Positions 1-8,713 of a stretch of DNA of 64,000 nucleotides are shown piece by piece. The position numbers and the translations under genes are program-made. The notes under the pieces were generated by a model. It searched no databases, was not told the origin of the DNA, and saw nothing but the letters and a program-made list of their open reading frames with translations. The stretch's first letter is position 1. Each line of letters begins with the position of its first letter. Source of the DNA: JASMTM01 sp046483075 (GTDB lineage: Bacteria; Thermotogota; Thermotogae; Petrotogales; Kosmotogaceae); assembly GCA_046483075.1 (NCBI GenBank), contig JAWODV010000042.1:80250-144249 (forward strand). The letters are read 5' to 3'.

Positions 1-365
1 TCTTCAGGCGTTACATAATCACCATATTCAACATCAATTGAAACAACTTCCGCTTTATATGCTTTACATAATTTAACCCAGCGTTCTCCAAATTTACCTC
101 CATTAATAACTATGACTTTATCACCAGGAGAAACAATATTTGCAACAGCCATTTCCATAGCACCTGTACCTGATGATGAAAGAATAAAAACATCGTTCTG
201 CGTCTGAAATACATATTTCGTCAAATCAATAGCTTCTCCCATAATCTTTTCAAATTGAGGAGTTCTATGATGTATTATGTCACGCGCCCCTTCCAACAAT
301 AAATCTATTGGAACAGGGGTTGGACCTGGTGCCAACAGGTAATTCTTTTTAACCAATTTTGCCAA
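1..365 (-). CDS. Class V aminotransferase (alanine/serine-glyoxylate type), 5' part only
   Basis: The visible 121 residues start MAKLVKKNYLLAPGPTPVP, the N-terminal signature of fold-type I class V aminotransferases of the alanine-glyoxylate / serine-glyoxylate group, followed by SSSGTGAMEMAVAN, which forms part of the PLP phosphate pocket. The start is a TTG placed 8 nt after GGAGG; an in-frame GTG at 374 touches the Shine-Dalgarno sequence and is unlikely. The gene runs off the left edge, so the PLP lysine is not in the window. Family members move amino groups between alanine, serine or aspartate and an oxo-acid such as glyoxylate; the exact substrate cannot be read here. Confidence 0.85.
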   Translation of the reverse strand, partial: MAKLVKKNYLLAPGPTPVPIDLLLEGARDIIHHRTPQFEKIMGEAIDLTKYVFQTQNDVFILSSSGTGAMEMAVANIVSPGDKVIVINGGKFGERWVKLCKAYKAEVVSIDVEYGDYVTPE

Positions 366-374
366 TTCAAACAC

Positions 375-1052
375 CTCCAGTTAGTAATAGTAAAAAAAAT
401 ATGTGAATTATTTAACAAATATTTTTAAAAATTCATCTACATTATCTTTTCTCATTCATTTCGTTCTCTAACTATAATAAAGTAATTATTTTGATTCTAT
501 TACTACCCCATTTAAAAAAGGATTATTAAATCTAAATCACCTTCAATACTAGTTTAAATTAATCTATTCTCTTCTACAAGTGCTGAACAAATCCAGCAAA
601 AACTCTATAAACATTTTTATAAAAGATTATCATGCTTAAATGCAATAATACTTATTCCTTTTACTAAAACATGCTTCAATTTTCCGACACAAAACTATAT
701 CTTTAACTTTCTTTTCATCTAAAACATATGCAATTCATTTCATTGAATGAAAATTTTTGCATGCAAATTATTTCATACAATAAATAATTACTTTCTGTCA
801 AAGTTTGTATAAACAACTATTAATGCAAATAACAAATACTACCTGGCATCTTAAATATTGTTGGCATACCATTGCTTATACATTTATTAGAAGAATATGA
901 AAAATGATACCAACTATCCATTTGAAAATGTATTCTTTATTCTTAATTTGTCAAATAGTCAAACTTTGTCTTACAAGTAAAGAGTCCTAAAGGTAGATAA
1001 GTTATAGATACCTAAATAAAACTGTACTTTAAAATCATCAGGGGGTGTTCAT
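375..1052. other. Long AT-rich intergenic region between divergent genes
   Basis: Roughly 680 bases without a credible reading frame separate the leftward aminotransferase from the rightward fermentation operon. Two perfect palindromes lie close together, TTTCATTGAATGAAA at 738-752 and TTTGCATGCAAA at 756-767. They could be operators for either side. I did not find a promoter with both boxes well matched, although GTCAAA-type direct repeats occur around 948-966 upstream of the operon. Confidence 0.5.
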
Positions 1053-2282
1053 GTGAAACTAAATTTTTCTGAAACCGGTAAGAACTTGAAATCATCAATC
1101 ATTCGAGAGCTTCTCAAGGATGCCATGAATGAGGGTGTTATCTCTTTTGGCGGTGGAGTGCCAGATCCTGAAACATTTCCAAAAGAGAAACTTGCTGAAA
1201 TTGCACAAGATGTTATTCTAAATGAATATTCATGGTCATTACAATACGGTCCAACAGAGGGCGATTCTTTAATGAGAAAAACCTTTCTTGAGTTCCTTGA
1301 AAGGACAGAAGGCATTACTGGCCTGAATGAGGATAATATACTGATAACAGTTGGTTCTCAAAGTGCTCTTTCTTTAATATCAACAGTCTTTCTTGATAAA
1401 CAAAGTATTTATTTCGTTTCAAAACCTGTCTATTTGGGAGCAGCAAGTGCCTTTGTAATGAATTCTCAAAGATATGAATATCTTGTTCTTCATGAAGATG
1501 GAATAGATATTAATGACCTTAGTAAAAGATTAAATGAGTTGAATAAAAATGGGGAAATAGAAAATGTAAAATTTATCTATGTTGTTCCTAACTTCCATAA
1601 CCCAGCCGGGGTAACATTATCCCTGGAAAAACGAAAAGCCCTTATTGAACTGGCTGAGAAATATGATCTTCCAATTATTGAAGATGACCCTTATGGAGAG
1701 CTTAGATATGAAGGCGAACGTATTCCATCTTTATTTAAGCTTGCTGGAAAAGACAGAGTATTGATGTTAAGAACGTTCAGCAAAATACTATCACCGGGTA
1801 TGAGACTTGGAATTGTAGTTGGAAATAAAGAACTGGTAAGAAAAATGGTTATGGCCAAACAGGCTGCAGATTTATGTACACCAAGTCTTACTCAAAGGAT
1901 AACGGCAAGATTCCTGCAAAAATATGATCTTAATAAAGAACTAAAACCAACAATACAACTTTATAAAGAAAAGAAAGATCTAATGCTGGATGAGCTTGAA
2001 AAGGCATTCAAAGATATACCCGGAATTACCTGGACAAAGCCTGAAGGTGGTCTATTTATCTGGCTTACATTACCTGAAGGTTTTGATACTCTTGAAATGA
2101 TGGATATCGCAAAAGAAATTGGGGTATTGTTTATACCTGGTAGCTCTTTTTCCCTTGATGGAAGCTGTTCCAATTCCATGAGATTATCCTTCTGTCTACC
2201 TCCTGAAAAGGATATTATTGAAGGTGTAAAGAGATTGAAGGAAGCTGTTGTTAAATACGGAAAAAGCAAAGATCTCCTTTGA
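1053..2282 (+). CDS. PLP-dependent aminotransferase, class I/II (LysN/ARO8-like)
   Basis: A 409-residue fold-type I aminotransferase of the multi-substrate 2-aminoadipate / aromatic / branched-chain group. The PLP-binding lysine is K244 in RTFSKILSPGMRLG, and the IIEDDPYGELRY segment near residues 208-219 carries the Asp and Tyr that contact the cofactor. It starts at GTG; an ATG two bases earlier is followed at once by a stop. GGGGGTG lies 5 nt upstream. As first gene of an operon with 2-oxoacid:ferredoxin oxidoreductase and acyl kinases, its likely task is deaminating amino acids to 2-oxoacids for fermentation. The amino acid used is not determinable from sequence. Confidence 0.9.
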   Translation: MKLNFSETGKNLKSSIIRELLKDAMNEGVISFGGGVPDPETFPKEKLAEIAQDVILNEYSWSLQYGPTEGDSLMRKTFLEFLERTEGITGLNEDNILITVGSQSALSLISTVFLDKQSIYFVSKPVYLGAASAFVMNSQRYEYLVLHEDGIDINDLSKRLNELNKNGEIENVKFIYVVPNFHNPAGVTLSLEKRKALIELAEKYDLPIIEDDPYGELRYEGERIPSLFKLAGKDRVLMLRTFSKILSPGMRLGIVVGNKELVRKMVMAKQAADLCTPSLTQRITARFLQKYDLNKELKPTIQLYKEKKDLMLDELEKAFKDIPGITWTKPEGGLFIWLTLPEGFDTLEMMDIAKEIGVLFIPGSSFSLDGSCSNSMRLSFCLPPEKDIIEGVKRLKEAVVKYGKSKDLL

Positions 2283-2293
2283 GGAGTGATCAA

Positions 2294-3355
2294 ATGTACA
2301 CTATTTTGGTAATAAATCCAGGTTCAACGACTACAAAGCTTGGAATATTAGAAAATGAAAAGTTTGTTTATGAGCATACAATGGAGCACACAAGTGATTA
2401 TGATAATGAGGATATCAAAGAAACCATCAGCATGCGAACAAATGACATTAAGGGGTTCATGGAATCAAAAGGTTATAAACGGGAGGATTTTTCGGCAATA
2501 GCTTGCAGAGGAGGTATTCTGCCTCCTTTACCCGGGGGTACCTATATTGTTAATGAGGATATGGTCGATTATTTGCTTTATCAGTCACCTGTTGACCATC
2601 CATCAAATTATGCCGCACCCATAGGAATGGAGTTGTCTCAAAAAAGATTACCTGTATTTATCACTGATCCAATCTCCACTGACGAATTCATTGATGAAGC
2701 AAGACTTTCTGGTATGCCGCAGATACAAAGATTAAGCCTTTTACATACATTAAATATGCGAGCAGTTTCCCATAAAGTAGCTAAGGCTTTTGGAAAAAAT
2801 ATCAATGAACTTAACATGGTAGTTGCACATCTGGGTGGAGGTATTTCAGTTGGTTTGCTACTTAAAGGAAGATTCGTGGATGTAAATAACGCTACTGGCG
2901 AAGGTCCCTTTAGTGCCAACAGAACCGGCGAGTTACCTGTTGGAGATCTTGCCAGGAAGTGTTTTAGTAAAGAATATACCAAAAAAGAATTATTAAAGAG
3001 ATATACAAAAGAAGGAGGTTTAAAAGCCTACCTTGGAACTGACAGTTTAAAAGAAGCACTTAAAAACACAGATGATTTTTCCAGGCTTGTAATTGACGCA
3101 ATGGCATATCAAGTAAGCAAAGAAATTGGTGGAATGTGCGCTGTCGCTGGTGGAAAAATCGATGCCATTGTTCTTACCGGTGGGATGGCTTACAGTTCAA
3201 GCTTTGTTGAAAAAATAAAATCCTATATTGCAAAGTTTGGACTTGTGGTTACCGAACCCGGAGAACATGAAATGCTTGCTCTTGCTCAAGGAGCAATCAG
3301 GGTACTTAATAAAACAGAAACTCCAAAGACATTTTCATTGGAGGAGTTAGTATGA
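2294..3355 (+). CDS. buk: Butyrate kinase family protein, copy 1
   Basis: This 353-residue ASKHA-fold kinase matches the usual length of butyrate kinases (about 355). It begins MYTILVINPGSTTTKLG, the N-terminal phosphate loop of acetate/butyrate kinases, and carries VVAHLGGGISVG and VLTGGMAYS further on. ATG at 2294 is preceded by GAGGAG at 7 nt. It would convert butyryl-, isobutyryl- or isovaleryl-phosphate plus ADP to the free acid and ATP. It lies 11 nt after the aminotransferase and overlaps ptb by 4 nt. A second copy follows ptb, suggesting different chain-length or branch preferences. Confidence 0.92.
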   Translation: MYTILVINPGSTTTKLGILENEKFVYEHTMEHTSDYDNEDIKETISMRTNDIKGFMESKGYKREDFSAIACRGGILPPLPGGTYIVNEDMVDYLLYQSPVDHPSNYAAPIGMELSQKRLPVFITDPISTDEFIDEARLSGMPQIQRLSLLHTLNMRAVSHKVAKAFGKNINELNMVVAHLGGGISVGLLLKGRFVDVNNATGEGPFSANRTGELPVGDLARKCFSKEYTKKELLKRYTKEGGLKAYLGTDSLKEALKNTDDFSRLVIDAMAYQVSKEIGGMCAVAGGKIDAIVLTGGMAYSSSFVEKIKSYIAKFGLVVTEPGEHEMLALAQGAIRVLNKTETPKTFSLEELV

Positions 3356-4257
3356 TTAAAACACTAAATGAGATATTAAATGAATCCAGGAAGTTTCATT
3401 CAAAAGTAGCAGTTGCAGTGGCAGAAGATAAGGAAGTCTTAAAAGCCTGTAAGAATGCCATAAATGAGAACATTGCAGAATTTATATTTTTTGGAGACGA
3501 AAAATCACTTAATGCTTTAACCCGAGAATTGGATATGAAAAATGGGTATGAAATAGTAAATGCCAAAAATAATGAAGCTGCTATAAAAAAAGCTGTTGAA
3601 GCAGTCTCTTCTGAAAAAGCCCAGTTGTTAATGAAAGGAAAAGTAAGAACAGGAGATTTATTAAAGGAATTTTTAGATGAGAAATACGAATTGAGAACGA
3701 ACAAAACAATGAATTTGGTAAGTGTTTTTCAGATACCAGATTTCGATAGTCTTCTTATTGTATCAGATGCTGGAATGGTAATTCAGCCAACGCTGCAACA
3801 AAAAATTCATTGCATATCAAACTGTATAAGTGTGGCAAAAACACTAAAAATCCAAAAACCAAAGATTGCACTACTTGGAGCAGTTGAGACTGTAAATCCA
3901 AAAATGTTAGCAACAATGGACGCTGCGGTACTATCAAAAATGGCAGACAGAGGACAACTTGGAAATGCTGAAATAGATGGTCCCTTCGCCTTGGACAACG
4001 CCGTTTCTATTGCAGCTGCTGAACACAAAGGAATTTCCAGTAGCGTTGCAGGTAAAGCAGATGTGTTGATTATGCCAGATATTGAAGCCGGGAACATATT
4101 CTATAAAGCTATGGTCTTTCTTGCCGGTAGTGTGGTAGCCAGTACAATCACAGGGGGTAAAAGACCGATTATACTGACTTCCAGAGCAGATACCGAAGAA
4201 TCAAAACTCTATTCTATAGCATTAAATGTTTTACTGGCGGAGGGATACTATGAATAG
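3352..4257 (+). CDS. ptb: Phosphate butyryltransferase
   Basis: A 301-residue member of the phosphate acetyl/butyryltransferase family, the normal length for Ptb. Family-typical segments include QLLMKGKVRTGDLLKEFLD near residues 86-104, the AALLG-like IALLGAVETVNP, and EAGNIFYKAMVFLAG near the C-terminus. It exchanges CoA of an acyl-CoA for phosphate, giving acyl-phosphate for the kinases on either side. It overlaps buk copy 1 by 4 nt and buk copy 2 by 8 nt, so the three are translationally coupled. Neighbouring oxidoreductase genes suggest branched-chain or other amino-acid-derived acyl-CoAs as substrates. Confidence 0.92.
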   Translation: MIKTLNEILNESRKFHSKVAVAVAEDKEVLKACKNAINENIAEFIFFGDEKSLNALTRELDMKNGYEIVNAKNNEAAIKKAVEAVSSEKAQLLMKGKVRTGDLLKEFLDEKYELRTNKTMNLVSVFQIPDFDSLLIVSDAGMVIQPTLQQKIHCISNCISVAKTLKIQKPKIALLGAVETVNPKMLATMDAAVLSKMADRGQLGNAEIDGPFALDNAVSIAAAEHKGISSSVAGKADVLIMPDIEAGNIFYKAMVFLAGSVVASTITGGKRPIILTSRADTEESKLYSIALNVLLAEGYYE

Positions 4258-5344
4258 AATTTTAGTCATAAATCCTGGTTCAACCTCAACTAAGCTTGCT
4301 ATTTTTGAAGACGAGAACTTAATCGAAAATAAAACTATAAGGCATGAACCACAAGAACTTGCTAAATTTGAATCGCTTTATGGTCAGAAAGGCTTCAGAA
4401 AAAAAATGATAATAGAATTTCTCGAAAAGCAGGGACTTGAGATAGCTGATTTTGATGCATTCATTGGAAGAGGAGGTTTGTTGAAACCTATTCCAGGGGG
4501 AACATACACAGTCACTGATAAAATGCTGGAAGATCTTAAAGAAGCCCGTTTTGGAGAACATGCTTCCAATTTAGGAGCTGTTTTAGCAAATGAACTGGCA
4601 TCAGAATCAAAGGAAGAAATACCTGCTTACATAGCTGATCCTGTTGTTGTTGATGAAATGAATAAAATTGCCAAATTATCAGGACATCCTGATTTTGAAA
4701 GAAAATCCATATTCCATGCACTCAATCAAAAAGCTGTTGCTAGAGAAATTGCAGCTCGTTATGGTAGTAATTATGAAAGCATGAATTTGGTTGTAGTACA
4801 TATGGGTGGAGGTATTTCAATAGGAGCACATGAAAAGGGTAAGGTTGTTGATGTCAACAATGCGCTGAATGGTGATGGCCCCTATACACCCGAGAGATCT
4901 GGAACACTCCCAATTTCACAGTTCATAGAGTTATGTTATTCCGGAGAATACAGCTATAAAGATATCAAAAAACTTATTAAAGGTAATGGCGGACTGGTAG
5001 CTTACACCGGTACCAACAATTGTGAAAAGATACAGGAAAAAATCGCTGTTGATGAAGATACTGAATGGGCGCTTTATTATCGAGGAATGGTTTACCAGAT
5101 AGTAAAATGGATTGGTAAAATTTCAGCTGCGTTGAAGGGCAAGGTTGATGTAATAGTACTTACTGGTGGTTTAGCTCATGATGAGCGCTTTCTCGTAAAA
5201 TGGATAAAAGAAAAGGTATCCTTTATAGCACCCGTTGAAGTTGTACCTGGTGGAGATGAGGAACGTGCTCTTGCAAAAGCTGCCCTTCGTGCTATAAAAC
5301 ACGGAATCCAGCCAAAGATATACGAGGAGATCATTAATGTTTGA
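4250..5344 (+). CDS. buk: Butyrate kinase family protein, copy 2
   Basis: The second butyrate-kinase-like gene of the operon encodes 364 residues starting MNRILVINPGSTSTKLA, with VVVHMGGGISIG and VIVLTGGLAHDERF as further ASKHA motifs. ATG 4250 follows GGAGG within the ptb end and overlaps ptb by 8 nt. The sequence clearly diverges from copy 1, so this is an old paralogue and not a recent duplication. It should make ATP from an acyl-phosphate. Two kinases around one transacylase is unusual and may widen the range of acids excreted. Confidence 0.9.
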   Translation: MNRILVINPGSTSTKLAIFEDENLIENKTIRHEPQELAKFESLYGQKGFRKKMIIEFLEKQGLEIADFDAFIGRGGLLKPIPGGTYTVTDKMLEDLKEARFGEHASNLGAVLANELASESKEEIPAYIADPVVVDEMNKIAKLSGHPDFERKSIFHALNQKAVAREIAARYGSNYESMNLVVVHMGGGISIGAHEKGKVVDVNNALNGDGPYTPERSGTLPISQFIELCYSGEYSYKDIKKLIKGNGGLVAYTGTNNCEKIQEKIAVDEDTEWALYYRGMVYQIVKWIGKISAALKGKVDVIVLTGGLAHDERFLVKWIKEKVSFIAPVEVVPGGDEERALAKAALRAIKHGIQPKIYEEIINV

Positions 5345-5999
5345 AAAAAAAGTCAATATATTCTTGGGAATGTTTGGTAGTGGTAAAACAGAGATATCAC
5401 TAAACGCTGCCATAAAACTTAAATCAAAATATGAAAACGTAGCAATTGCTGATATTGACGTCATCAGCACTTATTTTAGGTCACGCGATATGAGAAAAAA
5501 CTTTGAATCAAAGGGCATTAAGATAATTGCTCCAGAAGGTAAATTGATGCACGCAGATTTACCGATAATCGTTCCACAGGTGGCAGGTTATATTACAAGA
5601 GAAGATTACAGGTTAATTATCGATGTAGGTGGTAATGATGATGGCTCTGTGGTTCTCAGCTCATTGAAACAGCATATTGATTCACAAGAAAATGTTACTC
5701 ATTTTATTGTAAATCCCTATCGTCCTTTCACAGATACAATTGACAAAACCGTTGATCATATTAAACGACTATCAGAAAAATCTCGCAGAAAAGTTGATTA
5801 TTTAATCAATAATGCAAATCTTGGAGATGAAACAGAAGAGAAACACATTGAATATGGAGAATCATTCGTAAAAGAAGTATCCAGGATCACAGGTATACCT
5901 GTAATTGCAACGGTTATCATGAACAGTATCAAACCCAAAAACACAGAATTTTCAATTCTTAACATAAAAAAGTTTATAAAAAAAGTATGGGAGGTTTAA
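5337..5999 (+). CDS. P-loop NTPase of unknown function in the oxidoreductase operon
   Basis: A 220-residue protein with a Walker A loop GMFGSGKTE at residues 11-19, a DIDVISTYFRSRD segment at 39-51 where MinD/CobQ-type enzymes carry the switch region, and a Walker-B-like RLIIDVGG at 92-99. It resembles the SIMIBI class of nucleotide-binding proteins but lacks the deviant KGGxGKT loop of true MinD/ParA. It overlaps buk copy 2 by 8 nt and precedes the ferredoxin subunit by 2 nt. It may act in maturation or control of the adjacent iron-sulfur/TPP enzyme. That role is inferred only from position; I do not recognise a characterised family. Confidence 0.75.
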   Translation: MFEKKVNIFLGMFGSGKTEISLNAAIKLKSKYENVAIADIDVISTYFRSRDMRKNFESKGIKIIAPEGKLMHADLPIIVPQVAGYITREDYRLIIDVGGNDDGSVVLSSLKQHIDSQENVTHFIVNPYRPFTDTIDKTVDHIKRLSEKSRRKVDYLINNANLGDETEEKHIEYGESFVKEVSRITGIPVIATVIMNSIKPKNTEFSILNIKKFIKKVWEV

Positions 6000-6001
6000 G
6001 A

Positions 6002-6235
6002 ATGGCTAAAAACTTTGTAGAAATTGATAAAGAACGCTGTAAGGGATGTGGTCTTTGTATTGAATACTGTCCTAAAAATGTTCTTAGTTTTTCTGAAAAA
6101 TTCAATAGCAAAGGGTATCATCCAGCACATCAACACGATATGGAAAATTGCATTGGTTGCGGTTTTTGCTATATGATGTGTCCAGATACTGCAATTACAG
6201 TATATAAAGAAAAAGAAAAAGTTGAAACACGGTGA
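6002..6235 (+). CDS. 2-oxoacid:ferredoxin oxidoreductase, ferredoxin-like delta subunit
   Basis: A 77-residue protein with two complete 4Fe-4S motifs, CKGCGLCIEYCP and CIGCGFCYMMCP. Such small polyferredoxin subunits pass electrons from the TPP centre of VOR/KOR-type enzymes to external ferredoxin. ATG 6002 is chosen because GGGAGG sits just upstream; an in-frame ATG at 5987 overlaps the preceding gene and comes before the Shine-Dalgarno sequence. The alpha, beta and gamma subunit genes follow directly. Confidence 0.93.
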   Translation: MAKNFVEIDKERCKGCGLCIEYCPKNVLSFSEKFNSKGYHPAHQHDMENCIGCGFCYMMCPDTAITVYKEKEKVETR

Positions 6236-6249
6236 AGAGGAGGATTGTT

Positions 6250-7317
6250 ATGACTGAAAAATTGATGGTAAAGGGAAACGAAGCCATGGCTGAAGCTGCT
6301 ATAAGAGCAGGTTGTCGCTTGTATTTCGGTTATCCCATAACACCACAGTCAGAATTAACTGAATATATGTCACGAAGATTGCCTGAAGTTAAAGGAAGTT
6401 TCTTGCAATCTGAAAGTGAAGTTGCAGCTGTAAATATGATTTACGGAGCTGCATGTACCGGAACCAGAGTAATGACATCAACTTCTAGTCCAGGTTTCAG
6501 TTTGATGCAGGAAGGTGTGTCTTATATTGCTGGAGCCCAGTTACCATGTGTATTCATTAATGTTGTTAGAGGAGGACCCGGACTTGGAGATATCCAGCCT
6601 GCCCAGAGTGATTACTTCCAGGCCACAAAAGGTGGCGGCCATGGAGATTACAGACTTATAACACTCGCTCCCAGTTCCATCCAGGAAGCTGTTGATCTCA
6701 TTCCACTGGCTTTCGACCTTGCAGATAAATATCGTAATCCAAGTCTGATTCTTGCCGACGGTATGCTAGGACAGATGATGGAACCTGTTACCTTTAGTGA
6801 ATTTATTGATCTCTCTGAACTGCCAACTCATTCAAAGTGGGCTATGCAGGGAAATGAAGGTAGAGAGCCTCATAAAATAACGTCTTTCGATATAGATCCC
6901 AACAAGCTTGAAGAAATGAATATGGTTTATCATAAAAAATATGTAGAAATTATGGAAAAGGAAACACGCTACGAAACCACACAAATAGAAGATGCAGAAT
7001 ACATTATGGTTGCCTACGGAACGATGGGCAGAATACTGAGTAATGTGCTGAAGATGGCAAGAAATGAAGACATTAAAGTAGGTTTGTTTAGGCCGATCAC
7101 TCTCTGGCCATTTCCATATAAAGAATTGAACAAAATTATAAAAGACAAAAAGGGTGTTTTAACAGTTGAAATGTCAACCGGTCAGATGGTTGAAGATGTA
7201 AAATTAGGAGTTAATGGAGAGGTACCCGTTCATTTCTACGGTAGAACCGGTGGAGTAGTTCCAACACCCAGCGAAGTACTTGAACAATTGAAACAAATAA
7301 TCGGGAGAGGTGAATAA
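6250..7317 (+). CDS. 2-oxoacid:ferredoxin oxidoreductase, alpha subunit (VorB/KorA-like)
   Basis: A 355-residue alpha subunit of the pyruvate/2-oxoisovalerate/2-oxoglutarate:ferredoxin oxidoreductase superfamily. It shows GNEAMAEAAIRAGC and YPITPQSELTEYM near the N-terminus, typical of the pyrimidine-binding domain, and VEMSTGQMVEDVK towards the C-terminus. ATG 6250 follows AGAGGAGG by 6 nt. The complex decarboxylates a 2-oxoacid to acyl-CoA and reduces ferredoxin. The ptb/buk neighbours favour branched-chain or aromatic 2-oxoacids over 2-oxoglutarate, but sequence alone cannot separate VOR from KOR. Confidence 0.92.
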   Translation: MTEKLMVKGNEAMAEAAIRAGCRLYFGYPITPQSELTEYMSRRLPEVKGSFLQSESEVAAVNMIYGAACTGTRVMTSTSSPGFSLMQEGVSYIAGAQLPCVFINVVRGGPGLGDIQPAQSDYFQATKGGGHGDYRLITLAPSSIQEAVDLIPLAFDLADKYRNPSLILADGMLGQMMEPVTFSEFIDLSELPTHSKWAMQGNEGREPHKITSFDIDPNKLEEMNMVYHKKYVEIMEKETRYETTQIEDAEYIMVAYGTMGRILSNVLKMARNEDIKVGLFRPITLWPFPYKELNKIIKDKKGVLTVEMSTGQMVEDVKLGVNGEVPVHFYGRTGGVVPTPSEVLEQLKQIIGRGE

Positions 7318-7318
7318 T

Positions 7319-8074
7319 ATGTCAGCAATGAAGACCTTTGAAAGACCTCGTGCACTTGCTTCAAAAGAGTTCACATATTGTCCTGGCTGTCATCATGGTA
7401 TTGTCCACAGGTTAATAGCTGAGGTTATTGATGAATTTGAAATTCAGGGCAAAACCCTTATGGTCGCTCCGGTGGGTTGCTCCGTTTTTGCATACACCTT
7501 CTTCGATGTCGATGGTACTGTTGCCGCTCACGGGAGGGCTCCAGCAGTTGCAACCGGTATGAAAAGAGCAAGACCTGACAATATTGTTTTTACATATCAG
7601 GGTGATGGCGATCTTGCTGCAATTGGAACTGCTGAAATAATCCATGCAGCAAACAGAGGAGAAAAAATTACCTCAATTTTCATAAATAATGCCATTTATG
7701 GTATGACTGGTGGTCAGATGGCACCTACAACATTGCTTGGAATGAAAACAACTACATCGCCATATGGCAGAAAATCTGAAACAGAAGGTTTTCCTATTCA
7801 CGTTTGTGAACTCTTAAAGGAAACTGCAGGCGCTGCATATCTTGAAAGGGTTACTGTAAATTCACCCAACGAGGTTAGAAAAGCAAAAAAAGCAATCAAA
7901 AAAGCATTTACTGCTCAAATAAAAGGACTTGGCTTTTCAATGGTTGAAGTTTTGTCTACATGTCCAACAAACTGGGGAATGAGCCCTAAAGAATCTATGA
8001 AATGGCTTGATGAAAACATGAAGAAGGAGTATCCCGTTGGTGTATTTGTTGACAAGGTCGGTGATGAAAAGTGA
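7319..8074 (+). CDS. 2-oxoacid:ferredoxin oxidoreductase, beta subunit (TPP-binding)
   Basis: A 251-residue TPP-binding subunit. CPGCHHG near residue 20, the GDGDLAAIG motif and NNAIYGMTGGQ form the diphosphate and magnesium binding region. ATG 7319 lies 8 nt after GGGAGAGG; the alpha stop is immediately upstream. It ends with a 4-nt overlap onto the gamma subunit. It lacks the extra cysteines of pyruvate:ferredoxin oxidoreductase beta subunits that bind their own 4Fe-4S cluster, which fits a VOR/KOR-type enzyme using the separate ferredoxin-like subunit. Confidence 0.92.
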   Translation: MSAMKTFERPRALASKEFTYCPGCHHGIVHRLIAEVIDEFEIQGKTLMVAPVGCSVFAYTFFDVDGTVAAHGRAPAVATGMKRARPDNIVFTYQGDGDLAAIGTAEIIHAANRGEKITSIFINNAIYGMTGGQMAPTTLLGMKTTTSPYGRKSETEGFPIHVCELLKETAGAAYLERVTVNSPNEVRKAKKAIKKAFTAQIKGLGFSMVEVLSTCPTNWGMSPKESMKWLDENMKKEYPVGVFVDKVGDEK

Positions 8075-8613
8075 AGGAAAACATTCTTGTTATCGCAGGT
8101 TTTGGCGGCCAAGGTGTAATGCTAATGGGCCAGGTACTGGCGACTGCAGCTATGATTGAAAATAAACACAGTACATGGTTACCTTCTTATGGTCCTGAAA
8201 TGCGTGGTGGAACAGCTAATTGCACAGTTGTTATAAGTGAAGAAATGATAGGTTCTCCCATTGCCGATACGCCAACTTCTGTGATTGCTATGAATATTCC
8301 GTCGTTGCTAAAATTTGAAGAAAAGCTTTCTCCAGAAGGACTATTGATCATTAACAGTTCTGTGGTTGATAGGGACCCCTCGCGAGATGACATTCAGGTT
8401 GCAAAGATTGATGCAAGTAAGATTGCCGAAGAAATTGGAAACCTCAGGGTCGCAAACATGGTGGTGCTGGGAGCCTATATTGAAAAAACAAACCTGGTAT
8501 CCCTTGAAAACGTTGAAAAAGCTTTTGAAAGAAAACTTACCGGTAGAAAGGCAAAACTAATCGATATGAATGTAGAGGCTGTTAAAGCTGGGATGAAAGC
8601 GGTAAGGAATTAA
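8071..8613 (+). CDS. 2-oxoacid:ferredoxin oxidoreductase, gamma subunit
   Basis: A 180-residue catalytic-domain gamma subunit with the hallmark AGFGGQGVMLMGQVLA at the N-terminus and PSYGPEMRGGTANCTVVIS near residue 45, both diagnostic for the family. The start is GTG 8071, overlapping the beta stop by 4 nt. It completes a four-subunit enzyme whose product acyl-CoA would feed ptb and the kinases at the head of the operon. A strong terminator follows at 8680, so this is the last gene of the unit. Confidence 0.92.
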   Translation: MKENILVIAGFGGQGVMLMGQVLATAAMIENKHSTWLPSYGPEMRGGTANCTVVISEEMIGSPIADTPTSVIAMNIPSLLKFEEKLSPEGLLIINSSVVDRDPSRDDIQVAKIDASKIAEEIGNLRVANMVVLGAYIEKTNLVSLENVEKAFERKLTGRKAKLIDMNVEAVKAGMKAVRN

Positions 8614-8679
8614 ACATTTTATTTATTTTCATTGATGCTTAAATCAAGTAAATATTTCGAGAAAATGCAGTTAGTATTC

Positions 8680-8710
8680 AAACCCGGGTAGACAACCCGG
8701 GTTTTCATTT
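8680..8710 (+). terminator. Rho-independent terminator of the fermentation operon
   Basis: A perfect 10-bp stem, AAACCCGGGT (8680-8689) with ACCCGGGTTT (8695-8704), closes a five-base loop and runs into a T-rich tail. It ends the rightward operon and faces the end of the convergent gene at 8714. Confidence 0.9.
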
Positions 8711-8713
8711 TAT

